Origin: Lysobacter enzymogenes
Lineage (GTDB): Bacteria > Pseudomonadota > Gammaproteobacteria > Xanthomonadales > Xanthomonadaceae
Assembly: GCF_900106525.1 (NCBI RefSeq)
Contig: NZ_FNOG01000004.1
Span: forward strand, 1-64,000
Direction of reading: 5' to 3'
DNA: 64,000 nt
Part shown: positions 10,028-22,573 of the stretch, piece after piece
Layout of the letters: every line of letters starts with the position of its first letter
Position numbering within the stretch: the first letter of the stretch is position 1
Program-made: the position numbers and the translations under genes
The notes under the pieces: generated by a model
Database searches by the model: none
Seen by the model: only the letters and a program-made list of their open reading frames with translations
What the model was told of the DNA's origin: nothing

Positions 10028-13000
10028 CACGGCGTCCTCTCCTGGCTGCGCGGCGTCGGCGCGCTCGCATCGCGTGGGTCCTGCGGCGCGGTCGGCGCGG
10101 CTCCCGCCTTGGCGTCTGGAGCCGGCCCGGGCGGCGCTGGAGCTCGCGACGGCTCCTGCGGCGGCAGCTTCGCGCCGAAGTCGAAGCGCACCGGCAGGCC
10201 CGGAGTGATCCGGCGCAACAGCGGATTGGCGGTGGTCAGCACCGTGCCCGGCGGCAAGGTCGCCGGATCGACCTTGAGGATGAAGTTGCGTCCGCGCTCC
10301 CACGCGCCGCCCGGAACGCCTTCGAGGTGATATCGGCCGAACGGATCGGTCTCGATCAGCAGGCCTTCGACCGAGGCGATGCGCACGCCGGGGATGCCGC
10401 GTTCGTCGACGCCATCGTTGTAGATCGCGTACTCCACCCGCACTCCGCCTTCGACCTGGGCGACGCGGCGCTCCACGCGCGGCGCGGCGGCGTCCAGGCC
10501 CTTGCCGGCGCGGCCGCTGCGCTGCACGGTGTTGCGGCCGTCGGCGTCCATGCGCAGTTCGACGCCGTCGCCGCCGCTCAGGGCGAAATCGCCGGTGAAG
10601 CGCGGTTCGCGCAGGGTCTGGGCGATCGTCACCAGCGGTGCCGGATCGGCGTCGGAAGCGCGGCCCGGCAAGCGGCCCAGGTCGATGCCGTGCAACAGCG
10701 GCGCGCTCGCATCGCTGAGCGGCTTGGGGCCGTCGCCGCGGTCGATGGTGGTGGAACCGGGCACGTAAGCCTCGGGCGCGAAGCCGCCGCGCACGTGCAC
10801 CTTGTCCAGCGTGGCGGCGTCCTGCCAACCGTCGCTGTCGCGGTCGTCGAACACCGTGCCGAGGATCAGCGATTCGTCCAGCAGCGGATCGGCGACCAGG
10901 CGCACTTCGGCCTGGGCGGTGTTGGACACGGTGGCGCCGTTGTCCTGGGCGATGGCGCGGTTGACGTGCGTGCCCGGCCGCACGCCGGCGCCGACCCGCA
11001 GCAGGTAGGCGATGGTGGCGCGTTCGCCGCGGGCGATGTCGATCCGGTCGACCCGGATCGGATAGTTGCCGGTCTGGCGTCCGGCGCCGTCGCGGTCGGC
11101 CACGCTCAGCGAACCGGACACGTAGCTGAAGCCCGGCGGCGGCGTGTCGATCACGGTCGCATCGACCGCGTCGGCGTCGCCGACGTTTTCGATGCTCAAG
11201 GTGTAGCGCACCAGATCGCCGATGCGCACGTCGCGCGGTTGCGCGGTCTTGACGATGCGCAGGCGCACGTTGCCGAGGATGTTGGCGCGCACCGTGGTCG
11301 GATTCGAGCGCAGGCCGGTGGTGTCGGCGACGCTGTACTGCACCGGCGTGGCCTCGCCGATGAAGCCCGGCGCGGGCACGAAGGTCAGCGTGCCGTTCGG
11401 ATTCACCGTCCACACGCCCTCGCCCGGCACCGTCAAGGTCTTGCCGTCGCCGCTGACGCCCGCGCCGACCAGCAGGACCGACGCCGGATCGATGTTGCCG
11501 TCGGGATCGGTGTCGTTGCCGAGCACCGCGATCACCAGCGGTTCGCCGGCACTGCCGGTGGCGACATCCTCGTTGTCGGGATTGGCGACCGGCGGGCTGC
11601 CGGTCACGCGGATCGTCGCGGTCGCGGTGTCGCACACCGGCGTCGGCGTCGAATGGTCGCAGACCTGGTAGACGAAACTGTCGTCGCCCAGATAGCCCGG
11701 GGTCGGCGTGTAGGTCACCGTGCCGTCGGGATTCAACACCACCGTGCCGTGCGCCGGCGGCGTCGGGAAGGTCACCGAGGCCGGATCCAGGGGCGCGCCG
11801 GTGGTGGTGTCGTTGCCGAGCACCGGGATCGGGCGCGGCGTGTTGGCCGGCGTGTCGATGACGTCGTCGGTCGCCGTGACCTGGTTGGGCTGCACGGTCA
11901 CCGTCACCGTGGCGGTGGTGCAATTGGCCGGATTGAGCGTCTCGCAGACTTGGTAGGTGTAGGTGTCGGTGCCGGAGAAGTTCGGATTCGGCGTGTAGGT
12001 GATGGTGCCGTCCGGGTTGACCGTCACCGTGCCGTGGGTCGGCGGCGTCGGTACGGTCAGCGTGACCTTGCTCGGGTCGATCGGCTGGCCGTTGAGGGTG
12101 TCGTTGCCCAGCACCGGCGTGACCACCGGGGTGTTCTGCGGCGTGGTCGCGGTGTCGGGCGTCGCGACCAAGGGCGCGGCGGTGACCACGACGGTGGCCT
12201 GACTGGTCGAGCAGTTGGTCGGGTTGAGCACCTCGCACACCGTGTACGGATAGGTGTAGGTGCCCGCTGGCGTGCCCACCGCGACGGCGATGGTGCCGTC
12301 GGGGTTCATGCTCAGGCCCGGGTTCGGGCTCGTGCCCGGCCTCAGCGTGGCGTTGCCGCCGCTGCCGACGGTGATCGGCTGGCCGTTGATGGTGTCGTTG
12401 CCGACCACCGACGGCGTGCGGCCGCCGCTGCCGCCGTTGATCGGCGTGCCGGTGTAGTCGTCGGGATTGGCGACGATCGGCGCGGCGCCGACCACGACGG
12501 TGGCGGTGGTGGTGCGGCAGTTGCTCGGGTTGAGCCGCTCGCACACCGTGTACGGATAGGTGTAGGTGCCTGCCGGCGTGCCCGGGGCGACGGCGATGGT
12601 CCCGTTCGGGTTCATCGTCAGGCCCGGATTCGGGCTCGCGCCCGGCGTCAGCGTGGCGTTGCCGCCGCTGCCGACGGTGACCGGCTGGCCGTTGATGGTG
12701 TCGTTGCCGAGCACCGAGGGCGTACTGCCGCCGCCGGCGCCGTTGATCGGCGTGCTGCTGTAGTCGTCGGGGTTGGCGACCAGGTCGGACGGATTCACCG
12801 TCACCGTGGCGTTGGTGGTCGCGCAGTTGGTCGGGTTGGCGACTTCGCAGATCGTGTACGGATAGGTGTAGGTGCCCGCCGGCGTGCCCGGCGCGACCGT
12901 GATGGTGCCGTTGGCGTTCATCGTCAGGCCCGGATTCGGGCTGGCGCCCGGCGTCAGCGTGGCGTTGCCGCCGGCGCCGACGGTGACCGGCTGGCCACCG

Positions 13001-14778
13001 AGGGTGTCGTTGCCGATCACGGTGGCGGTGGTGCCGCCGCTGCCGCCGTTGATCGCCGGCGGCGTATCGGGATTGGCGTTGATCGGGCGCGCGCCCGCGG
13101 TGGCCGGCGCATCGTCGCTGTTGTTGCCGGGCACCGGATCGGTGGTGCCGGCCGGCGCGGTCGTTGTCGCGGTGTTGTTGAACGCGCCGCCAGTGGCGCC
13201 GACCGTCGCGGTCACCGTGACCGTGGCGCTGCCGTTGACCGGGATGCTGCCCAAGGTGCACGGGAACGCCGTACAGCCGGCGCCGCTGACCGCGGTGATG
13301 GCGATGTTGCCCGGCGTGTCGGCGAGCACGAAGCCAGTCGCGACCGACGGGCCGTGGTTGGTCGCCACGATCTGGTACGTCACGCTCTGCCCGGCGACGA
13401 TCACGCCGGCGGTGGTGAGGGTTTTCTGCACCGCGACATCGGCGCTCGGCAAGGCGGTCGCGGTGACGGTGCCGGTGTTGTTGCCCGGCGTGGGATCGGT
13501 CTGTCCCGGCGGCAGGGTCGCGGTGGCGGCGTTGGCGAAACTGCCGTCGGTGCCGATCGTGCCGGCGACGGTGATCGTCGCCGACGCGCCTGCGGCGAGG
13601 TTGGCGATCGTGCATGGCAGCGCGCTGCAGGCCCCGCTGACCGCGCCGAGGGTGAGGTTGGTCGGCGTGTCGGCCACGGCGATGTTGCTCGCCGGCGACG
13701 GGCCGTTGTTGGTGACCACGATATTGAACGACACCGTCTGCCCGGCCCGATACGGCCCAGCCGTGGTCAGGGTCTTGGTCGTGGCGATGTCCGCCGACAC
13801 CGACGGCGTCACGGTGACGCTGCCGAAGTCGTCGCCGCCGCCGTCGCCCGGGGTGGAATCGGGATCGCGCTGGTCGACGCTGCTGACTTCGGCGTTGTTG
13901 ACGTGCGAGCCGGCCGCGTTGACGGTGGCGACGATGCTGCGGGTGGCGTTGGCGCCTGCCGCGATCGTGCCGATCACCCAGGCGCCGGTGCCGGCGGTGT
14001 AGGTTCCCGCGCCGGTCGAAGAGACGAAGGTGAAGCCGGCCGGCAGCTGGTCGGTGACGATCACGTTGCTGGCGTCGGACGGTCCGGCGTTGTCGACCCT
14101 CAGGGTGAACGTGACGTTGGACCCGATCGCCGCGCTGGCGTTGTCGACGGTCTTGGTCAGCGACAGATCGGCCGCGCCGTTGACCTGGGTCGGGTCGCTG
14201 GCGCTGCAACGCGCCGCTGGCGTACCTGGCGCGGCAGGACAGGTCGGATCGTTGCCTCCACTGGCCCGCGCGGTATTGGTTGCGGTGCCGATAGCGGCGT
14301 TGCCGACCGAAACCGTCAGCGTCACCGCGCTGCTGGCGCCGACGGCGATCGGCGTGGTGCTGGTGCAGGTCACGGCCTGGCCGCTGGCGCTGCAGGCCCA
14401 GCCGCTGCCGGTGCCGGAGACGAAGCCCAGGCCGTTAGGCAGCGTGTCGACGATAGTGACGGTGCCGGAGGTCGCCGCGCCGTTAGCGGCGGTGCTGGTG
14501 TTGCTCACCGTCAGCGTGTACGTGCCGTTGGTGCCGACGGTGAAGTTGCCGGTGTGGCTCTTGGCCATCGTCAACTGCGGCGCCAGCACCGTATCGGTGT
14601 CGGAAGCGCTGTTGTTGGCGGGCGTCGGATCGGCGCCGTTGGCGGGTGCGGACACCGTGGCGGTGTTGGTCACGGTCTGTGCGCCGGCCGGCAGGCCCGC
14701 CAGCGCCATGACGCACAGCAGCGTGCGCAGCATGCATCCGAACCACCTACAAGGCTTGCCGACAGCGTTCGAATTCAT
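10027..14778 (-). CDS. giant secreted DUF11 / Ig-like repeat protein
   Basis: A 1583-residue exported protein. I chose the ATG at 14778 because it has AGAGGG about 9 nt upstream and opens a signal peptide (MNSNAVGKP...LPAGAQ); the frame upstream is not signal-like. Four DUF11 repeats occupy residues ~67-560 (each like YTLTVSNTS or FNIVVTNNGPSPASN). Ig-like repeats of 102 residues follow to ~870, each with a VxGNDT motif and a TYTYPYT motif. Further Ig-like units carry TYTPxPxxxG motifs. A fifth DUF11 domain lies near 1185 (YTLSIENVGDADA), an SdrD-B/carboxypeptidase-like unit at ~1310-1500 (GTVFDDRDSDGW, GRYHLEGVPGG), and the tail is Pro/Ala-rich. Most likely an extended surface fibre or adhesin. 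Its stop overlaps the barrel start by one base. Confidence 0.86.
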   Translation of the reverse strand: MNSNAVGKPCRWFGCMLRTLLCVMALAGLPAGAQTVTNTATVSAPANGADPTPANNSASDTDTVLAPQLTMAKSHTGNFTVGTNGTYTLTVSNTSTAANGAATSGTVTIVDTLPNGLGFVSGTGSGWACSASGQAVTCTSTTPIAVGASSAVTLTVSVGNAAIGTATNTARASGGNDPTCPAAPGTPAARCSASDPTQVNGAADLSLTKTVDNASAAIGSNVTFTLRVDNAGPSDASNVIVTDQLPAGFTFVSSTGAGTYTAGTGAWVIGTIAAGANATRSIVATVNAAGSHVNNAEVSSVDQRDPDSTPGDGGGDDFGSVTVTPSVSADIATTKTLTTAGPYRAGQTVSFNIVVTNNGPSPASNIAVADTPTNLTLGAVSGACSALPCTIANLAAGASATITVAGTIGTDGSFANAATATLPPGQTDPTPGNNTGTVTATALPSADVAVQKTLTTAGVIVAGQSVTYQIVATNHGPSVATGFVLADTPGNIAITAVSGAGCTAFPCTLGSIPVNGSATVTVTATVGATGGAFNNTATTTAPAGTTDPVPGNNSDDAPATAGARPINANPDTPPAINGGSGGTTATVIGNDTLGGQPVTVGAGGNATLTPGASPNPGLTMNANGTITVAPGTPAGTYTYPYTICEVANPTNCATTNATVTVNPSDLVANPDDYSSTPINGAGGGSTPSVLGNDTINGQPVTVGSGGNATLTPGASPNPGLTMNPNGTIAVAPGTPAGTYTYPYTVCERLNPSNCRTTTATVVVGAAPIVANPDDYTGTPINGGSGGRTPSVVGNDTINGQPITVGSGGNATLRPGTSPNPGLSMNPDGTIAVAVGTPAGTYTYPYTVCEVLNPTNCSTSQATVVVTAAPLVATPDTATTPQNTPVVTPVLGNDTLNGQPIDPSKVTLTVPTPPTHGTVTVNPDGTITYTPNPNFSGTDTYTYQVCETLNPANCTTATVTVTVQPNQVTATDDVIDTPANTPRPIPVLGNDTTTGAPLDPASVTFPTPPAHGTVVLNPDGTVTYTPTPGYLGDDSFVYQVCDHSTPTPVCDTATATIRVTGSPPVANPDNEDVATGSAGEPLVIAVLGNDTDPDGNIDPASVLLVGAGVSGDGKTLTVPGEGVWTVNPNGTLTFVPAPGFIGEATPVQYSVADTTGLRSNPTTVRANILGNVRLRIVKTAQPRDVRIGDLVRYTLSIENVGDADAVDATVIDTPPPGFSYVSGSLSVADRDGAGRQTGNYPIRVDRIDIARGERATIAYLLRVGAGVRPGTHVNRAIAQDNGATVSNTAQAEVRLVADPLLDESLILGTVFDDRDSDGWQDAATLDKVHVRGGFAPEAYVPGSTTIDRGDGPKPLSDASAPLLHGIDLGRLPGRASDADPAPLVTIAQTLREPRFTGDFALSGGDGVELRMDADGRNTVQRSGRAGKGLDAAAPRVERRVAQVEGGVRVEYAIYNDGVDERGIPGVRIASVEGLLIETDPFGRYHLEGVPGGAWERGRNFILKVDPATLPPGTVLTTANPLLRRITPGLPVRFDFGAKLPPQEPSRAPAPPGPAPDAKAGAAPTAPQDPRDASAPTPRSQERTP
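12170..13085 (-). repeat. three in-frame tandem repeats of exactly 306 bp inside the DUF11 gene
   Basis: The anchor GTGTACGGATAGGTGTAGG recurs at 12242, 12548 and 12854, exactly 306 bp apart (102 codons). The units stay alike at nucleotide level over most of their length, including the segment encoding NPGLxMNxxGTI. More divergent related units flank them. Near-identical DNA repeats of this kind can expand or contract by recombination, changing the length of the surface protein. Confidence 0.9.
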
Positions 14779-15019
14779 GATGTGATCCCTCTTTTTTCCA
14801 CGCACAGACACGCCGCGCAGCGGTCGCGCAGCCCAGCCATCGTTGTCTTCGGTGCACACGCCCACGGGTCCGCGCGCCGGTCGGACGCATCGTGTCGGGA
14901 TCCCGTTTTGCCGCAACACCCGCACTTAAGCGGGACGGCGGAACTGCAAGTACTTCGTCACTCCACCGACGCGTCCGCTACCGCCGAACGCAACCGCCCC
15001 TGTGACTCAAGTAGTTAAC

Positions 15020-15042
15020 GCAACTGAATCAACGTCAGTTGC
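15020..15042. promoter_or_regulatory. inverted repeat, candidate operator upstream of the surface operon
   Basis: Perfect 8-bp arms GCAACTGA and TCAGTTGC separated by 7 bp. It lies about 240 bp upstream of the DUF11 gene start, in AT-richer sequence with no T tract beside it. An operator fits better than a terminator. The binding protein is unknown. Confidence 0.45.
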
Positions 15043-15072
15043 AGAAAAAATATCTACAGAAATTCGCCTGTC

Positions 15073-15103
15073 AAGCATGCGAATACTCACCGCCGGCATG
15101 CTT
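15073..15103. promoter_or_regulatory. second inverted repeat, candidate operator
   Basis: Perfect 8-bp arms AAGCATGC and GCATGCTT separated by 15 bp, so arm centres are 23 bp apart, about two helical turns. Each arm contains the self-complementary GCATGC. This fits a dimer or tetramer of a regulator, but chance cannot be excluded by eye. Confidence 0.4.
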
Positions 15104-15827
15104 ATGCGACATCCGGCAAAGATCGATGGATCGTTTGTGTGCCTAAAAAGCACCGAAAAAATCGCAGTCGAAAGCGATTATCAAATCGCGGGAGCGCCAA
15201 TGCCGCCCTCGACGTTTCGCGGCATCGGTCGGCCGCTCAAAGGCTTACCGCGAGACAATCGCACATCAAATACTCACTTAATGAGTACTGTTGGCATCCA
15301 CCTCCGCAGCACATCGCAAGAGCGCCGCGCGGAATCCAACGGCGTTTCTTATACGTAATTTTTATAAGCAAAAAGCTACGCAACTCGTGATGCCGATCCA
15401 CTCAAATTCGCGCACTGAAGCACCAAGAGCGACCATGCTTCCGCGCCGCTCAGGGTGCGAAACACATGATTTACGCTCATTTTTTGCGTAGTTTTTCCGC
15501 TTCAGCGCAGGCGCTTGCCAAGAGGCGGCGCTACTTGGACGCAACCCCGTCCATGCAGCGGCGCCGGCAGCGAGGCTTATCGGCGCGAAAATCGGCAGCG
15601 CGATGCATTCGGCCGCGTGCGCCGAACAGTCCGACGGGACTTATGCGCCGTGCTCATCAGCGCCTAACTTCCAAGCCGTTCGCGATTGCGCAGGAGAAGC
15701 CGGCGGACAATGCCATCGGCGGACGGGCCGCACTGTCCTGCGTCAGCTAGGCTCGACGAGGCCCGCCGCGGGATCATTAGGCGTGAGGTGGCGACCTGTC
15801 CGGCCGCAGGCAGGACACGATGCGCAG

Positions 15828-17549
15828 CTACAGCGCTTCGCGATGCACGACGATCAGCTGCACCGCTTCGCCGCCTCGATAATCGTCGGGCTCCAGTCGG
15901 TATGCGATGCGCACCCACGGCGGCGGCTTGTTGCCGTCCCAGCCGCCGAACTCGATGGCGTTGAGCCGGCGCCCTTCGCAGCCCAGCTCCAGCTTGAGGT
16001 GGCGCTCGCCGATCACCCGCCACGACAGCACTTCGAACTCGCCGTCGAATTGCGGCTCGGCGAAGCCCTGCCCCCACGGCCCGCCGTCGCGCAGCGATTC
16101 GGCGTGGCCGCGGTCGAACTCGGCCGGCGCCAGCGCTCCGTCGCTGAGCACGTCGGCCTGCAGCAGTTCCGGCGTCAGCGCCGCGCGCGCGACCGCGTCG
16201 AAGGCGTCGCGGAACGGTTCGAATGCGTCGCGGTGCAGCGACAGGCCCGCGGCCATGGCGTGGCCGCCGAAGCGTTCGATCAACTCGGGATGGCGCGAGG
16301 CCACGTCGGCCAGCGCGTCGCGGATATGGAAGCCGGGAATCGAGCGCGCCGAGCCGCGCAACTGCGCGCTGCCGGGCTCGGCCGGCGCGAACGCGATCAC
16401 CGGGCGGTGCAGGCGTTCCTTCATCTTCGATGCGACCAGCCCAACCACGCCGGGATGCCAGTCCGGGTCGAAAAGGCACGGCGCCAAGGGCGCTGCAGCC
16501 GGATCGAACGCCACGCGCGCGAACGCGCGCTCGGCCACGTCGGTCATCTGCTGCTGCACCGCGCGGCGTTCGGCGTTGATGTCGTTGAGCGTGGACGCGA
16601 TCTCGCGCGCCTGAGCCGGGTTTTCGGTCAGTAGGCACTCGATGCCCAGCGCCATGTCTTCCAGGCGCCCGGCGGCGTTGAGCCGCGGCGCCAGCGCGTA
16701 GCCGATGTCGGCCGCGGTGAGGCGGCGGTAATCGCGCTGCGCGACCTCGATCAGCGCGCGCAGGCCTGCGCCGCCCTGCCCCGAGCGCAGCCGGCGCAGG
16801 CCGGCGGCGACCAATGCGCGGTTGTTGGCGTCGAGCGGAACCAGGTCGGCGACGGTGCCGACCGCGACCAGATCGAGCAGCTGGCTGAGGTCGGGGCCGT
16901 TGTGGCCGGCGCCGAACGCGCCGGCTTCGCGCAAGCGCCGGCGCAATGCCAGCAGCACGTAGAACATCACCCCGACGCCGGCCAGCATCTTGCTCGGGAA
17001 CGCGTCGCCGGGCTGGTTCGGATCGACGATGGCGTCGGCCGGCGGCAGCGTTTCGCCGGGCAGGTGGTGATCGGTCACCAGCACCTGCCAGCCGCGCGTG
17101 CGCGCCGCATCGATGCCGGCGTGGCAGGCGATGCCGTGGTCGACGGTGACGAGCAGATCCGGTTGCAGCCGCGCCAATTCTTCCACCAGCGCCGGCGACA
17201 AACCGTAACCGTGCACGATGCGATTGGGCACCGCGTGCGAGACCCGCTTCGCGCCGAGCATGCGCAGGCCGCGCACGCCGACCGCGCAGGCGGTGGCGCC
17301 GTCGCAATCGAAATCGCCGACCACCAGGATGTGGCGGTCGTCGGCGATGGCCGCGGCCAGCAGTTCGGTGGCCCGGTCCAGGCCGAGCATGCCGTCGGGC
17401 GGCAGCAGTTGGGCGAGCTTGGGCTGGGCTTGTTCGATGCAGGTCGCGCCGCGCGCGGCGTAGATGCGCTGCAGCAGCGGCGGGATCGAGTCGGGCCAGT
17501 GCCCGTCGGCCGCCGGCTCGCGCCGGCGCAGGCGCGCGGCGGGCTTCAA
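15828..17549 (-). CDS. recJ: single-stranded-DNA-specific exonuclease RecJ
   Basis: A 573-residue DHH-family 5'-3' single-strand exonuclease acting in RecFOR recombination, mismatch repair and base excision repair. Metal-binding motifs are visible: DFDCDGATA near residue 80, TVDHG near 137 and the DHH motif TDHHLPGE near 160. The DHHA1 part contains GCEGRRLNAIEFGGWDG near the C-terminus. Length is normal for the family. It follows rpfE by 37 bp on the same strand, and greA-rpfE-recJ looks like one operon, as around the rpf region of xanthomonads. Downstream lies the AT-rich spacer, so the gene order usual after recJ in Xanthomonas (prfB, as I recall) is not seen here. Confidence 0.96.
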   Translation of the reverse strand: MKPAARLRRREPAADGHWPDSIPPLLQRIYAARGATCIEQAQPKLAQLLPPDGMLGLDRATELLAAAIADDRHILVVGDFDCDGATACAVGVRGLRMLGAKRVSHAVPNRIVHGYGLSPALVEELARLQPDLLVTVDHGIACHAGIDAARTRGWQVLVTDHHLPGETLPPADAIVDPNQPGDAFPSKMLAGVGVMFYVLLALRRRLREAGAFGAGHNGPDLSQLLDLVAVGTVADLVPLDANNRALVAAGLRRLRSGQGGAGLRALIEVAQRDYRRLTAADIGYALAPRLNAAGRLEDMALGIECLLTENPAQAREIASTLNDINAERRAVQQQMTDVAERAFARVAFDPAAAPLAPCLFDPDWHPGVVGLVASKMKERLHRPVIAFAPAEPGSAQLRGSARSIPGFHIRDALADVASRHPELIERFGGHAMAAGLSLHRDAFEPFRDAFDAVARAALTPELLQADVLSDGALAPAEFDRGHAESLRDGGPWGQGFAEPQFDGEFEVLSWRVIGERHLKLELGCEGRRLNAIEFGGWDGNKPPPWVRIAYRLEPDDYRGGEAVQLIVVHREAL

Positions 17550-17586
17550 CGCCGCGGCTCCGAACGCGCGATGGGCATGGCGGCGT

Positions 17587-18528
17587 TCAATCCAGCAGCG
17601 AACGCAGCGGCTTGCGCCAGAACCGCCAGCGCTGCGAACGCGCCAGTTCGAAGCGTTCGCCGTCGGCGCACAGCACCGCCACGCGCGCGAGCGCGCCGCG
17701 GTCGAGCGCCTGCGCCAGCGGTTGCAGCCAGTCGCGCTGGATCAGCGCGAGGTCGCGTTGCGCGCGCAGGTCGAACAGCGCCGCGCCTTCGAACGCAGGC
17801 GCGCTCCAGTTCGGCGGCAAGGCGCCCGCGGCAATGCCGGCCTGGGCGCCGAACGCGGTCAGCGCTTCGTCGTCGCTGTAGACGCCGGCGTAGCCGCTGC
17901 GCACGTGGTCCGGCAGCGCGCCCGCGCCCCAGAACCACAGCGAATTGATCGGCGCCAACCCGGCGGCGGCGCGCGCGGCGTTGTGCGGATGGTTGTGCAG
18001 CACCACCTGCGCCTCGCTCAGCAGCGCGCGCCAGCGGCGGCCTTCGGCGCCGTCGCCTTCGGGCAGGTGCTGGAACATGTCCTCGCCCAGCGCCTGTTCG
18101 GGCGAAACGAAGCGCGGCAACCGGCTTTCGCGCGGCAAGGCGATGTACCAGCGATCCGGCGCCGGCGCGTCGATCGGAAACCCGGCGTCGCCGAACAGCG
18201 GTTTGAGCGCCGGCAGCAAGGCGGCGCTGTCGCGTTCGCTCAGCGACAGGGCACGGCCGTAGGCGAGCAGGCGCGCGCCGTTGATGTCGGGCCGCACATA
18301 CACCGGATCGGCGCGCAGCCAGGCGCCGTGCGCGGCGTCGCCGGCGTCGCGCTGGCGGGTCGCCGCGGCCACCGGCCAGCCGCGCGGCAGGATGTCGAAC
18401 GCGCGCGCGGCGAAATCGGCCGCCTCCACCGTGCGGTCGGCACGGCCGAAGCGACGGGCCAGCTCCTCGCCCAGGCGCTGGCCGCCGAAGCGTTCGCGCG
18501 CGGGCAGCAACAGGTCGACGCGGTTCAT
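17587..18528 (-). CDS. rpfE: RpfE-like protein, phosphoglycerate mutase-like fold
   Basis: A 313-residue cytoplasmic protein. It resembles the conserved protein called RpfE in xanthomonads, related to the alkaline-phosphatase/cofactor-independent phosphoglycerate mutase superfamily. Supporting segments are LRADPVYVRPDINGARLLAYG, a typical superfamily stretch, and APINSLWFWGAGALPD. The gene sits between greA and recJ, 30 bp after greA, which is the position of rpfE in the Xanthomonas rpf region. No diffusible-signal synthase or sensor gene (rpfF, rpfC, rpfG) is in this window, so a role in quorum sensing cannot be inferred from context. Symbol assigned by synteny and length; biochemical function not established. 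Confidence 0.65.
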   Translation of the reverse strand: MNRVDLLLPARERFGGQRLGEELARRFGRADRTVEAADFAARAFDILPRGWPVAAATRQRDAGDAAHGAWLRADPVYVRPDINGARLLAYGRALSLSERDSAALLPALKPLFGDAGFPIDAPAPDRWYIALPRESRLPRFVSPEQALGEDMFQHLPEGDGAEGRRWRALLSEAQVVLHNHPHNAARAAAGLAPINSLWFWGAGALPDHVRSGYAGVYSDDEALTAFGAQAGIAAGALPPNWSAPAFEGAALFDLRAQRDLALIQRDWLQPLAQALDRGALARVAVLCADGERFELARSQRWRFWRKPLRSLLD

Positions 18529-18558
18529 GGCGGCCGGATCGGTGCGGATGGGCGCGGC

Positions 18559-19035
18559 TCAGCCGTTGTAGCTGACGCCGACGATCTCGTACTCGCGGGT
18601 GCCGCCCGGCGCTTCGATGACGACGGTGTCGCCCTCGTTCTTGCCGATCAGCGCGCGCGCCACCGGCGAGGAGATCGCGATCAGGCCCTGTTTGATATCC
18701 GCTTCCAGGTCGCCGACGATCTGGTAGCTCTTTTCCTCGTCGGTCTCGGTGTCGGCCAGCTCGACGGTGGCGCCGAACACGACCTTGGAACCGGCGTTGA
18801 GGGTGCTGGTGTCGATGATCTGCGCATGCGACAGCTCGGCTTCGAGCTGCTTGATGCGGCCTTCGATGAAGCCCTGCTGCTCGCGCGCGGCGTGGTACTC
18901 CGCGTTTTCCTTGAGATCGCCGTGGGCGCGCGCTTCGGCGATCGCGTTGATCACGGCCGGGCGCTTGACCGACTTGAGTTCGTCCAGTTCGGCGCGCAGG
19001 CGCAGCGCGCCCTTGGCGGTAATGGGTGCTCTCAT
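18559..19035 (-). CDS. greA: transcription elongation factor GreA
   Basis: A 158-residue protein, the standard length, beginning [17 protein letters not shown]. The N-terminal coiled coil (to about residue 75) carries the conserved acidic tip, [19 protein letters not shown]. The C-terminal FKBP-like domain includes [16 protein letters not shown] and ends near VGVSYNG. GreA enters the RNA polymerase secondary channel and stimulates cleavage of backtracked transcripts. The ATG at 19035 is preferred over in-frame extensions upstream, which run into a palindromic repeat. It heads a probable greA-rpfE-recJ operon; carB lies 285 bp upstream on the same strand. Confidence 0.97.
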   Translation of the reverse strand: MRAPITAKGALRLRAELDELKSVKRPAVINAIAEARAHGDLKENAEYHAAREQQGFIEGRIKQLEAELSHAQIIDTSTLNAGSKVVFGATVELADTETDEEKSYQIVGDLEADIKQGLIAISSPVARALIGKNEGDTVVIEAPGGTREYEIVGVSYNG

Positions 19036-19169
19036 TCCTTGGTTCCTCTGCAAAGTACGGCGCCGGGCGGTTCTCGGGCCCGGCGCGGATGTTACGAAGC
19101 GGTGTCTGAGGGGCATTGTGCCGGGGAAGTCCGGCGGAAGACAGCCCTTGAAAACGGCGGGGACAAACC

Positions 19170-19285
19170 GTGGGAGGGCCTTCAGGCCCGACGCTTTCCG
19201 GTCAGATCGTCGAGACCTGAGACAAAAGCACCGGACCTGAAGGCCCTCCCACAGAAAACATCGGGCCTCAAGGCCCTCCCGCACA
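19170..19285. repeat. palindromic repeat family 1 between carB and greA
   Basis: An inverted pair built on GGGAGGGCCTTCAGGCCC, with arms at 19170-19200 and 19230-19253, followed by a further half copy to 19285. Related copies lie at 33145, 38281-38537 and 44006. It is REP-like and intergenic, and transcribed copies could form a long hairpin. Confidence 0.85.
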
Positions 19286-19320
19286 AAGCGACGCGGCCGA
19301 AGCCGCGCCTTGGGCTGCGC

Positions 19321-22566
<3,246 letters not shown>

Positions 22567-22573
22567 GAGGTCC

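Larger units (their letters stand above)
14779..15827. other. gene-free, relatively AT-rich region upstream of the surface-protein operon
   Basis: About 1050 bp between the DUF11 gene and recJ. Base composition from roughly 15000 to 15500 is clearly less GC-rich than the flanks. Open frames (for example on the plus strand at 15002-15358) have no RBS, no recognisable domains and unusual codon use, so I do not call them. The part near 15020-15103 holds two strong inverted repeats (listed separately). The region most likely carries the promoter and operators of the minus-strand surface operon; part may be recently acquired DNA. Confidence 0.6.

Noticed and set aside
6170-10330. Plus-strand open frame of nearly 1400 codons antisense to the barrel gene
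   Set aside because: Shadow frame typical of high-GC DNA: Arg/Gly/Ala/Val-rich, no domains, while the minus strand encodes a protein with a signal peptide, RBS and barrel features.
10028-14209. Extension of the barrel gene frame far upstream through the DUF11 gene
   Set aside because: The extension has the low-complexity Arg/Gln pattern of a shadow; the ATG in the TGATG overlap has an RBS and opens a signal peptide.
15002-15358. Plus-strand 118-codon open frame in the AT-rich spacer
   Set aside because: No Shine-Dalgarno, no recognisable motif, covers the inverted repeats, and composition does not look like a protein of this genome.
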